From: Capnocytophaga catalasegens | GTDB taxonomy: Bacteria; Bacteroidota; Bacteroidia; Flavobacteriales; Flavobacteriaceae | Length of the DNA stretch: 57,167 nucleotides | Assembly (NCBI RefSeq): GCF_026005215.1 | Contig: NZ_BPMA01000057.1 | Location: forward strand, 1 to 57,167 | Reading direction: 5' to 3' | Shown: positions 18,434 through 26,353 of the stretch, one piece after another | Layout: each line of letters opens with the position of its first letter | How positions within the stretch are numbered: position 1 is the first letter of the stretch | Translations under genes and position numbers: made by a program | The notes under the pieces: model-generated | What the model saw: only the letters and a program-made list of their open reading frames with translations | Databases searched by the model: none | What the model was told of the DNA's origin: nothing

Positions 18434-18754
18434 TTATTTTAATTTGACTCCTGTGCCAGAGCAAGTTACCATAAGCATTCCACCATCAGCACCTAGTGTT
18501 TCTTAATCTACTTTTACTCCGACAATTGCATCGCACCCCATTTGTAAGGCTCGTTCTTTCATTTCGTTAAGTGCATTTTCTCGGGCTTTCATTAGTTCTT
18601 CTTCGTAACCTGCGCTTCGCCCTCCAACAAAGTTACGAATCATTGCTCCAAAATCTTTGATGAAGTTCACTCCTGAGATTACTTCGCCAAAAACAATGCC
18701 TACGTAGTTGTCTATTTGGCGATCTTCTACTGAATTGGTTGTTGTTATAATCAT
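18434..18754 (-). pseudogene. YbjQ / UPF0145 family heavy-metal-binding-domain gene broken by an in-frame stop
   Basis: The open frame from 18754 gives 83 residues ([19 protein letters not shown] at the start, then [14 protein letters not shown] and [16 protein letters not shown]), ending at a TAA at 18503-18505. In the same frame, with no shift, 22 more codons follow that read as the normal C-terminus of the family (ETLGADGGMLMVTCSGTGV...), ending at a second TAA beside thyA. Ignoring the first TAA gives 106 residues, the family's usual length. The stop replaces the position where the family normally has Tyr (DYE), one base from TAA. The pentameric YbjQ fold needs this last strand, so the product is probably non-functional unless the stop is read through or is a sequencing error. 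Confidence 0.8.
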
Positions 18755-18790
18755 TTTTTTATAATTTATAAAATTGATATTTTTTTATTT

Positions 18791-18823
18791 CAAAAATAGG
18801 AAAAATTATTTTCCGCTAAGCAA
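18791..18823 (-). promoter_or_regulatory. Promoter of the YbjQ-family gene and thyA
   Basis: The minus strand has TTG (18823-18821), a 22-bp spacer and TATTTTTG (18798-18791), 37 bp before the YbjQ-family start. It overlaps the last codons of mutS. Confidence 0.5.
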
Positions 18824-21406
18824 TTTTTTTATTTCGTTGAGTTTCATCAGTGCTTCAATCGGTGTGAGCGAATTGATGTCTGTATGTAAGATTTCTTGTT
18901 TTATATCTTCGAGTAATGGGTCGTCCATCTGAAAAAAACTCAGTTGTAAGTCGTTTTTACCTGTATTTTTAAGTGTATCAGAAGTTGCCTCTGTTGTGTG
19001 TGTAGCCTCCAGTTTTTTGAGTATTTTATTAGCTTTGTCAATGACGAATTGAGGCATTCCTGCCATTTTGGCCACGTGTATTCCGAAGCTATGAGCGCTT
19101 CCTCCGGGGACTAATTTTCTTAAAAACAATACATTATCTTTCAGTTCTTTCACCGAGACATTCAAGTTTTTGATACGTTCAAACTGCTGACTCATTTCGT
19201 TCAATTCATGATAATGTGTAGCAAAAAGAGTTTTAGCTTTTGATGGATGTTCGTGCAGATACTCGGCAATAGCCCACGCAATAGAAATTCCGTCGTATGT
19301 GCTTGTACCTCGACCAATTTCGTCTAAGAGAACTAAACTTCTTTCGGAAAGATTATTAAGGATAAGAGCTGCTTCGTTCATCTCAACCATAAAGGTGGAT
19401 TCTCCCATCGAAATATTGTCTGATGCACCTACACGAGTAAATATTTTATCAACAATGCCTATATGTGCCTCATTGGCAGGGACAAAACTTCCTATTTGAG
19501 CAAGTAGCACAATAAGTGCTGTTTGTCGTAAAATGGCGCTTTTACCACTCATATTAGGACCAGTAATCATACATATTTGTTGGTCTTTTCTGTCCAGAAA
19601 TATATCATTGGCAATGTATGGAACTCCGTGTGGAAGTTGTTTTTCAATTACAGGATGTCGTCCTTCGATGATTTTGATATAAAAATCTTCATTTAGTTCA
19701 GGTTGGTGATAATTATTTTCAATGGCAAGTATTGCAAATCCGCACAGACAATCTAATTGTCCAATGAGTACAGCATTAGACTGAATTTGAGTAATATATT
19801 CAGTAATATCATTGACAAGTTTGTTGAAAAATTCTTGTTGAAGTTGTGCAATTTTCTCTTCGGCACCGAATATTTTTTGTTCATATTCTTTGAGTTCTGG
19901 TGTGATGTATCGCTCAGCACTCACCAGTGTTTGCTTGCGTATCCAATCGTTGGGGACTTTATCTTTGTGTGTATTGCGAACCTCAATATAATAGCCAAAA
20001 ACGTTGTTATTGTCTATTTTTAATGAAGAAATTCCGGTGCGAAGCATTTCTCTTTCGAGCATTTTATCAAGATACGATTTGCCCGAGTGCGACAAGGCTC
20101 GGAGTTCATCAAGTTCGTTTGAAAATCCGTTTGCAATGGCATTTCCTTTGAGAATACTAACAGGAGCTTCTTCATTCAAAGTATGTTTTATTTGGGCAAC
20201 TAATTCTCTGCATAAGTGAAGTTTATCGCCTAATTGTTTCAAATCAGAATTTTGGCTATTTTGACAGATCTGTTGAATAGGAGGTAGCATTTCGAGTGAG
20301 TTTTTCATCAGAATAACCTCACGCGGATTTATTTTCCCTGTGGCAACTTTGGAAATGAGTCGTTCCAAATCGCCCATTTTGCTTATAAATTCTTTTGTTT
20401 TGGTAAGTAAATCAATATGTTTAATAAAATACGCTACAATTTGATGGCGTTGTTTTATTTTTTGCAAATTTTTCAAAGGAAGAGCCAACCAACGCTTTAA
20501 TGTACGACTTCCCATAGGTGAAGTGGTTTTGTCGATAACATCGAGCAGTGTGATCGCATTGGTATTCGAACTATTATAGAGTTCCAGATTGCGAATGGTG
20601 AATTTGTCCATCCATAAATAAGCATCTTCTACAATTCGTTGTATTGAAGTAATGTGTTGAAGTTTGTTGTGTTGAGTTTCAGAAAGATAAAAAAGTATAG
20701 ACCCCGCAGTAAGTATGCCTTCTGATAGTTCTTCAATGCCAAAACCTTTAAGTGAATTGGTTTTAAAATGTCCTGTAAGTGTTTGGAAGGCATATTCTTC
20801 TTTGAAAATCCAATCTTCTAAATAGAACAGATGAAAATCTTCACCGAAATGTTCTAAAAATTCTTTTTTTTGATTTTTAGCAACTAAAATCTCGCTGGGT
20901 TTGAAATTTTGCAAAAGTTTGTCAATGTAAGAAATATTTCCTTGTGAGGTTAAAAATTCTCCTGTTGAAATATCTAAAAAACTAATACCACACGTTAGTT
21001 TGCCAAACCATACTGAGGCTAAAAAATTATTCGTTTTAGAATGAAGAATATCATCATTCAGAGCAACACCTGGGGTAACAAGTTCTGTAACGCCTCTTTT
21101 TACAATGGTTTTGGTTTGCTTGGGGTCTTCTAATTGGTCGCAAATAGCTACACGAAATCCAGCCTTGACCAATTTTGGCAAATACGTATTGATGGAATGA
21201 TGAGGAAAACCAGCAAGTTCTATGCGTTCGCCTGCATTGTTTCGGCTTGTAAGTACAATATCCAGAATAGAGGCTGTTTTGACAGCATCTTCACCAAAGG
21301 TCTCGTAAAAATCACCTACACGAAACAATAACAAAGCATCAGGATATTTTATTTTTATCTGATTGTACTGTTTCATCAAAGGAGTTTCTTTACTAGACTT
21401 CGCCAT
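18806..21406 (-). CDS. mutS: DNA mismatch repair protein MutS
   Basis: An 866-residue ATPase that binds mismatched DNA as a dimer and recruits MutL. The mismatch-reading motif FYETF (Phe-x-Glu) is near residue 32. The core and clamp domains follow, then the ABC-type ATPase with Walker A GPNMSGKS (616-623), SxGxS region VGASDNISMGESTFMVEMNE, Walker B LLDEIGRGTSTYDG and FATHYHEL. The Walker A Ser-Ala ending (GKSA) instead of GKST is common in Bacteroidota MutS. A TATCTTTG box (21445-21438) lies 32 bp upstream. Length is normal. Confidence 0.97.
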   Translation of the reverse strand: MAKSSKETPLMKQYNQIKIKYPDALLLFRVGDFYETFGEDAVKTASILDIVLTSRNNAGERIELAGFPHHSINTYLPKLVKAGFRVAICDQLEDPKQTKTIVKRGVTELVTPGVALNDDILHSKTNNFLASVWFGKLTCGISFLDISTGEFLTSQGNISYIDKLLQNFKPSEILVAKNQKKEFLEHFGEDFHLFYLEDWIFKEEYAFQTLTGHFKTNSLKGFGIEELSEGILTAGSILFYLSETQHNKLQHITSIQRIVEDAYLWMDKFTIRNLELYNSSNTNAITLLDVIDKTTSPMGSRTLKRWLALPLKNLQKIKQRHQIVAYFIKHIDLLTKTKEFISKMGDLERLISKVATGKINPREVILMKNSLEMLPPIQQICQNSQNSDLKQLGDKLHLCRELVAQIKHTLNEEAPVSILKGNAIANGFSNELDELRALSHSGKSYLDKMLEREMLRTGISSLKIDNNNVFGYYIEVRNTHKDKVPNDWIRKQTLVSAERYITPELKEYEQKIFGAEEKIAQLQQEFFNKLVNDITEYITQIQSNAVLIGQLDCLCGFAILAIENNYHQPELNEDFYIKIIEGRHPVIEKQLPHGVPYIANDIFLDRKDQQICMITGPNMSGKSAILRQTALIVLLAQIGSFVPANEAHIGIVDKIFTRVGASDNISMGESTFMVEMNEAALILNNLSERSLVLLDEIGRGTSTYDGISIAWAIAEYLHEHPSKAKTLFATHYHELNEMSQQFERIKNLNVSVKELKDNVLFLRKLVPGGSAHSFGIHVAKMAGMPQFVIDKANKILKKLEATHTTEATSDTLKNTGKNDLQLSFFQMDDPLLEDIKQEILHTDINSLTPIEALMKLNEIKKLLSGK

Positions 21407-21465
21407 ATTTTTAAATTAAAAAAAGTTTTAGCATCGGCAAAGATACAAAAATAAATTAGAAAAAA

Positions 21466-21942
21466 TTAGAAATTCGTTACAGCCTGATATACAGAATCAA
21501 TCAGCCACCAACTCCAATAGATAAGTACCCCAATAGCTATGAGCAAAAGAAAAATCCCTATCAAAGCCCAAAAAGTTAGTGTATTTACTTTTTTTATGGT
21601 AGAAGCATCTTGTTTTACAAAATTGTCAATAAGTGTAAGATTTTTTTCAAAAGATTTGTAGAAAAAATCGACGATTGCACCAATGTAAGGTATCAATCCT
21701 ATCAAAACATCAAGTAGGCTGTAAAATAAAATTATGATTGTGAGCCTTACAGAACCTATTTTAAAAATAGAAATATAGACAAAAACAAAATTGAATAATT
21801 GCGTTAGTATATCTCCGATGATAGGGATTAAACCAACAATTCCGTCCAGATAATAATCATCTAACCACGTTTTTAGCTTTTTAGCCCACCAATAGCTTTT
21901 GCTTTGTGCTAAGGTTTGTAATCGGCGGTCTTTTTGAGACAT
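21466..21942 (-). CDS. DUF4112-family membrane protein
   Basis: A 158-residue integral membrane protein. The segment DDYYLDGIVGLIPIIGDILTQ, followed by a second PYIGAIVDFFYKSFEKN, is the signature of DUF4112. There are three to four hydrophobic stretches, the last at about 122-150 (WALIGIFLLLIAIGVLIYW), and a basic N-terminus. The family has no established function. It starts 3 bp after the rimO stop, so it is almost certainly co-transcribed with rimO. Confidence 0.85.
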   Translation of the reverse strand: MSQKDRRLQTLAQSKSYWWAKKLKTWLDDYYLDGIVGLIPIIGDILTQLFNFVFVYISIFKIGSVRLTIIILFYSLLDVLIGLIPYIGAIVDFFYKSFEKNLTLIDNFVKQDASTIKKVNTLTFWALIGIFLLLIAIGVLIYWSWWLIDSVYQAVTNF

Positions 21943-21945
21943 AGT

Positions 21946-23250
21946 TTAAGAAATAGGTTCGCCATACATATCAAAATCCGTAGCATCTATGATTTTTATA
22001 AGTACAAAATCACCTATTTTCACATAGTATTTGGTAGCATCAATAAGTACTTCGTTATCTACATCGGGAGAATCGTATTGAGTACGTCCTACGAAATAGC
22101 CTCCTTCTTTTCGGTCAATTAGACATTTGAAAGTTTTTCCTATTTTTTGTTGATTAAGTTCCCACGATATTTGCGACTGAATTTCCATAATTTCATTGGC
22201 TCGTTGTTGTTTTACTTCTTCTGAGATATTGTCTTCTAGGGCATATGCCGAAGTATTTTCTTCGTGGCTATAAGTGAAACAACCCAAGCGTTCGAAGCGC
22301 ATTTGTTTTACAAAATCTTTCAATTGTTCGAAATCGACTTGTGTTTCGTTCGGATAACCAACAATAAGGGTAGTTCGGATAGCTATTTCGGGAACTTCCT
22401 TGCGGAAGTCTTCAAGCAAACGCATTGTTTTGGCTTTGGTTGTTCCTCGTTTCATACTTTTGAGAATAGGGTCAGCGATGTGTTGCAAGGGAATATCGAT
22501 ATATTTGCAGATTTTCGGTTCAGATTTAATCACTTCCAACACATCTAACGGAAAGCCTGTCGGAAAAGCATAATGTATGCGTATCCATTCAATGCCTTCT
22601 ACTTTGACCAAAGCACGCAGTAAATCGGCTAATTTACGCTCTTGGTAAAGGTCTAACCCATAATAGGTTACATCTTGGGCTATTAAAATAAGTTCTTTGA
22701 TTCCTTTTTTGGCCAATTTTTTGGCTTCAATAACCAAATCATCAATAGGCGTACTTTTGTGTTTGCCTCTCATTAACGGAATAGCACAAAAACTACACGG
22801 GCGGTCGCATCCTTCTGATACTTTTAAATATGCATAACTTTTGGGAGTTGTAGTTAGTCGCTCTCCGATAAGTTCGTGCTTGTAGTCTGCTCCCAGAGCT
22901 TTGAGGAGCAAGGGGAGTTCCGTAGTACCAAAATATTTATCAACATCGGGAATTTCTTTTTCCAAATCAGGTTTATAACGTTCACTTAAACAACCGGTTA
23001 CGAAAACTTTATCTACTTTTCCTTGTTCTTTTTTCTGAACATAGTCCAAAATAGTATTGATGCTTTCTTCTTTGGCACGCTCTATAAAACCACAAGTGTT
23101 TATTACAACGATATTGCCTTTTTCTTCGTGAACAACCTCTTTGCCACTGGCTTTGAGTTGTCCCATAAGTATTTCGCTGTCATATACATTCTTGGAACAG
23201 CCCAGAGTTACTACGTTTATTTTATTTTTTTTGATAGATTTTGTTCGCAT
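21946..23250 (-). CDS. rimO: Ribosomal protein S12 methylthiotransferase RimO
   Basis: A 434-residue radical-SAM enzyme that adds a methylthio group to the conserved aspartate of ribosomal protein S12. The N-terminal UPF0004 domain holds the second iron-sulfur cluster (Cys18 in TLGCSKNVYDSE, Cys53 in NTCGF, Cys87 in TGCLSERY). The radical-SAM cluster is Cys148, Cys152 and Cys155 (EGCDRPCSFCAIP). A TRAM domain ends the protein. The short S12-type N-terminus and GCSKN motif favour RimO over MiaB. A TATCTTTG box at 23278-23271 lies 20 bp upstream. Confidence 0.95.
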   Translation of the reverse strand: MRTKSIKKNKINVVTLGCSKNVYDSEILMGQLKASGKEVVHEEKGNIVVINTCGFIERAKEESINTILDYVQKKEQGKVDKVFVTGCLSERYKPDLEKEIPDVDKYFGTTELPLLLKALGADYKHELIGERLTTTPKSYAYLKVSEGCDRPCSFCAIPLMRGKHKSTPIDDLVIEAKKLAKKGIKELILIAQDVTYYGLDLYQERKLADLLRALVKVEGIEWIRIHYAFPTGFPLDVLEVIKSEPKICKYIDIPLQHIADPILKSMKRGTTKAKTMRLLEDFRKEVPEIAIRTTLIVGYPNETQVDFEQLKDFVKQMRFERLGCFTYSHEENTSAYALEDNISEEVKQQRANEIMEIQSQISWELNQQKIGKTFKCLIDRKEGGYFVGRTQYDSPDVDNEVLIDATKYYVKIGDFVLIKIIDATDFDMYGEPIS

Positions 23251-23270
23251 TGTTGTTTGTATTTGGTCGG

Positions 23271-23278
23271 CAAAGATA
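23271..23278 (-). promoter_or_regulatory. -7 box of rimO
   Basis: The minus strand reads TATCTTTG, 20 bp before the rimO start. No TTG is seen at the normal -33 distance. Confidence 0.45.
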
Positions 23279-23410
23279 CAAAAATCAGTATTATCTGTTG
23301 TTTATTTCCGAATAAATTTCTAAATTCGCACCACGTAGCCATTCCATGCAGAAACACAATGCAAAACACAATATACAGACGCCATGCATTGCCTCTGCAC
23401 GATAGAAAAC

Positions 23411-23533
23411 GTCAAATACCTATGCAGGGGATTTTCCAACGATTGGAAAGAGTCAAATACCTATGCGGGAGATTTTCCAACGATTGGAAAGAGTCAAACA
23501 TCTATGTAGGAGGTTTTCCAACGAATTATTTGT
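23411..23533. repeat. Three-copy 41-bp tandem repeat with internal hairpin
   Basis: Copies begin at 23411, 23452 and 23493, each starting GTCAAA. The first two are nearly identical and the third is diverged. Each contains a TTTTCCAAC element, which in copies 1 and 2 pairs with TTGGAAAG across a short loop (TTTCCAA / TTGGAAA). The array follows a GC-richer stretch (about 23335-23400) with further short inverted repeats around GCAATGCATGGC. It ends 49 bp before the start of the DUF6261 gene, and a TAAATTTG box at 23545-23552 lies between. Confidence 0.8.
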
Positions 23534-23582
23534 AATAAATTAAATAAATTTGTATCAATAAATCAATAAATAGTTCAAAATT

Positions 23583-24272
23583 ATGATTAAAAGAAGCAAT
23601 TTGAAAGCGCTACGCCTTATGGCATTTGCACAAGTGATAAAAAATGTGCAGAAATTCCTTACAAAGGAAGAAGATTTAGAAAATTTGGGGCTTTCTCAGG
23701 TCAAAACAGAGTTCGATATGGCATTTGCAGCATTGGAAGACTTGTTAAGTCCTTCCAGAAAGAATGAACAAACAGACCTTATCCTTCAATTAGATGGACA
23801 AAGAGATGTATTGCTTATGAATTTTATCGCACACTGCAAACTCTTCATTACCCACCCCGAAACTGCAAAAGCCGATGCTGCTAAGCGTTCGGTAATTAAA
23901 ATCAATGCATATGGCAATGCGCCGCAACGCCGTGCCTATCGTGATGAAACGGCTATTATTCGCAATTTGGCAGAAGAATTTGAAGAAACCGAAGCTAAGA
24001 AAGACATCACGCTCATCGGAGCAAAACAATGGCTTGATTTGCTAAAACCTATCAACGAACGCTTTGATGAAATCCACAGTAACCGTACCTTGGAGCAGTC
24101 ACAGAAAGAAGTTGGCAAAAGCAAAGAAGCTCGTCAAGAAATGCAGGAGAAGTTTGACAATCTATGCCGTGCCATCAATGCAATGGCATTCGTAAAAGGC
24201 GAAGACAAATTCAAAGCCCTTGCCGATGCTATCAATGAAGAAGTGAAACTGGCGTTGGCTTCGGCGAAATAG
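23583..24272 (+). CDS. DUF6261-family protein
   Basis: A 229-residue, almost entirely helical, soluble protein without signal peptide or membrane segment. Segments typical of DUF6261 are the N-terminal LKALRLMAFAQVIKNV, ITLIGAKQWLDLLKPINERF near residue 140 and SHSNR-like IHSNRTLEQSQ. The family is found across Bacteroidota and has no known function. The call is from memory of the family. Base composition is somewhat richer in GC than the flanking genes. It is preceded directly by the 41-bp repeats and a TAAATTTG box and followed by a hairpin, so it is a single-gene unit. Confidence 0.75.
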   Translation: MIKRSNLKALRLMAFAQVIKNVQKFLTKEEDLENLGLSQVKTEFDMAFAALEDLLSPSRKNEQTDLILQLDGQRDVLLMNFIAHCKLFITHPETAKADAAKRSVIKINAYGNAPQRRAYRDETAIIRNLAEEFEETEAKKDITLIGAKQWLDLLKPINERFDEIHSNRTLEQSQKEVGKSKEARQEMQEKFDNLCRAINAMAFVKGEDKFKALADAINEEVKLALASAK

Positions 24273-24303
24273 AATACGAGGGCAGATAAATCAAAAGAAA
24301 ACG

Positions 24304-24346
24304 AAAAAAACCTTGTGTATACTCTTTTTATATATGAGGTTTTTTT
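24304..24346 (+). terminator. Probable terminator of the DUF6261 gene
   Basis: Arms 24304-24313 and 24337-24346 pair over 10 bp (AAAAAAACCT with AGGTTTTTTT), with a 23-nt loop that can itself pair weakly. The outer arm is the T run. The stem is mostly A-T, so it is a moderate terminator. Confidence 0.5.
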
Positions 24347-24540
24347 ATTCTAATGTTTGCTTTGGGTGCGACAAAAACGTCAAGGATTTGTTTTCTGCAA
24401 GATTATAGGTATGCTTGGTATTCTTACTCATACCTCAAACTACAACACGGTCGCAAAGTTTATTTGACAAAGAAAATTTAAGAAGAAAGCAACCACTGAA
24501 AACATCAAATCATTCGCCTGAAAATAAACATCGAAAAAAA
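24347..24540. other. Non-coding gap before the DUF4139 gene
   Basis: About 190 bp without a supported gene. It holds one 7-bp inverted repeat (AGGTATG at 24407-24413 with CATACCT at 24429-24435). Nothing else was recognised. Confidence 0.4.
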
Positions 24541-24570
24541 TTGTAATTTCTCTTTTTTTTCGTATTTTCG
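24541..24570 (+). promoter_or_regulatory. Promoter of the DUF4139 gene
   Basis: TTG at 24541-24543, a 19-bp spacer and TATTTTCG at 24563-24570, one base from TAnnTTTG. It ends 48 bp before the start codon. Confidence 0.5.
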
Positions 24571-24618
24571 TTTTCTGAAAATCAATTTTAACAACCCAAT
24601 ACTAAATAATTATTTGCA

Positions 24619-26241
24619 ATGAAAAAGAGAATCTTTTTTTTGGTTTTTATATCAATGTTTGCCATTGCGCAAGCCCAAAAACCACTATTTACAAACTCAA
24701 AATTGGAGAGCGTAAAAGTATATTTTAACTCTGCCGAATGTACCCACTCGCTATCGGTTACTTTGCCTAAGGGAGTTAGTGAGCTGATTGTTAAAGACGT
24801 GTCAGACCTTATTAACAGTAGTAGTGTGCAGGTTTTCGCCCCGAAAAATGTGAGTGTCCTTTCGGTGCAATTTTCTACTGATTATATGTCAGAATACCAA
24901 GTCGATGAAACATCGGCAGAAATTAAAAAAGTGCACGATAGCATTTCATTGATAAAAGCCGAAATCAAGCGTGTTGCCAACTCGAAAGCAACCGAAATAA
25001 AAACCATCGAACTATTAGACAAAAATCAAGTAGTAGGTGGTAGCAATACGGGCGTAAATGTGCTGGAACTAAGCAAAGTAGTCGAATTTTACAATAACAA
25101 ACGCAACACCATTTTGAATAATATCGATAAGCTGACCGAGCGCGAAGATAAACTCAAACAGACCCTGAGCCGTCTTGAAAACCGCCTCGATGTGTCTTCG
25201 TCCCAAGAAAAAAATACTTCGCGTGGCAAACTGATTCTACAAGTGATGAGTTCCGTGGCGCAAAAAGCCGACTTCAAACTCAATTACCTTACAAGCGGGG
25301 TGTATTGGCAACCCTTCTATGAGCTAAATGTAACGGATATTACTTCGCCTATTCAGCTGATTTACAAAGCGAAAATCGTGCAAAAAACAGGTCTGGACTG
25401 GAAAAATGTAAAACTTTCACTCACCAGCGGAAATCCTAATCAGAACAATAGCTTCCCCGTTTTGCAAGCCTGGTATGTATATATGCAAGAGCCTACATCT
25501 ACCTCAGCCATTTCTGAACGCACCATGTATGTACAAAATGCAATGGCTTTATCTGCAAAAAAAACAAACAAAGAGGTTACTATACAAGAAGAAGCAAAGA
25601 GTATTGGCAATCTGGTTACCACCACAGATAATCAGCTAAATATCTCGTTCGATATTCAAGCCAAATATGATATTCTTTCCAACGGAAAAGCACACTCAGT
25701 TGCTCTTACCGAAGTGGAACTCCCAGCTACTTATACGTATTATTGCGCCCCACGAAAAGGTACTGATGTATTTCTGCTTGCCGAGGTTGAAAACTATTCC
25801 AATTACAATTTGTTAGCAGGCGAAGCCAATGTCATTTTCGAGCAAATCTATGTAGGTAAAACACAAATCGACCCCAATCAAACGGGAGAAAAACTCCGAT
25901 TGGCATTAGGGAAAGACCCACGCGTATCGGTAAAATACGAGAAAATTTCGGATAAATCAGGTACTAAATTTATGTCGAGCAACAAAGAACAGACGTTCAC
26001 TTACGATATTTCGGTACGAAACAACAAGCGACAAAATATTGATTTGGTACTCAAAGACCAATATCCGCTGAGTTCGACCAATGAAATTTCTGTAGAATTG
26101 CTCGAAAGCAGCAAGGCTCTTACCGACCTCGAAACGGGTATTCTCACTTGGGAAACGAAGCTAAAACCCAATGAATTGCAAAAATACAGAGTCAGTTACA
26201 AGGTAAAGTACCCCAAAAATAGCTTCATTCCAAACCTATGA
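24619..26241 (+). CDS. DUF4139/DUF4140 protein (mucoidy inhibitor MuiA-like)
   Basis: A 540-residue exported protein with a signal peptide ending near residue 20 (MFAIAQAQ). A DUF4140 domain (about 30-130, beginning KVYFNSAECTHSLSVTLPKG) leads into a coiled-coil stretch (about 90-195). The DUF4139 beta domain fills the rest (NYLTSGVYWQPFYELNVTD; LKDQYPLSSTNEISVELLES; ending LKPNELQKYRVSYKVKYPKN). The same architecture occurs in the MuiA family. Its biochemical role is not established. It stands alone with its own promoter. Confidence 0.85.
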   Translation: MKKRIFFLVFISMFAIAQAQKPLFTNSKLESVKVYFNSAECTHSLSVTLPKGVSELIVKDVSDLINSSSVQVFAPKNVSVLSVQFSTDYMSEYQVDETSAEIKKVHDSISLIKAEIKRVANSKATEIKTIELLDKNQVVGGSNTGVNVLELSKVVEFYNNKRNTILNNIDKLTEREDKLKQTLSRLENRLDVSSSQEKNTSRGKLILQVMSSVAQKADFKLNYLTSGVYWQPFYELNVTDITSPIQLIYKAKIVQKTGLDWKNVKLSLTSGNPNQNNSFPVLQAWYVYMQEPTSTSAISERTMYVQNAMALSAKKTNKEVTIQEEAKSIGNLVTTTDNQLNISFDIQAKYDILSNGKAHSVALTEVELPATYTYYCAPRKGTDVFLLAEVENYSNYNLLAGEANVIFEQIYVGKTQIDPNQTGEKLRLALGKDPRVSVKYEKISDKSGTKFMSSNKEQTFTYDISVRNNKRQNIDLVLKDQYPLSSTNEISVELLESSKALTDLETGILTWETKLKPNELQKYRVSYKVKYPKNSFIPNL

Positions 26242-26300
26242 AAGTAAAAAATAAGTTGCTTTGAAAGATTTTTTTCACAAATGTGTCCAATTGAAATTAT

Positions 26301-26335
26301 TTTGGGTTTTACTTTTTATAAATTTTCTATCTTTG
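26301..26335 (+). promoter_or_regulatory. Promoter of the ABC-F gene
   Basis: TTTG at 26301-26304, a 23-bp spacer and TATCTTTG at 26328-26335, 18 bp before the start codon. The spacer is at the long end of the usual range. Confidence 0.5.
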
Positions 26336-26353
26336 CAGCTTTAATTTATAATT

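Noticed and set aside
23023-23535. Rightward 170-codon frame opposite rimO and through the 41-bp repeats
   Set aside because: It lies mostly antisense to the well-supported rimO gene and its translation is low-complexity repeat-derived sequence.
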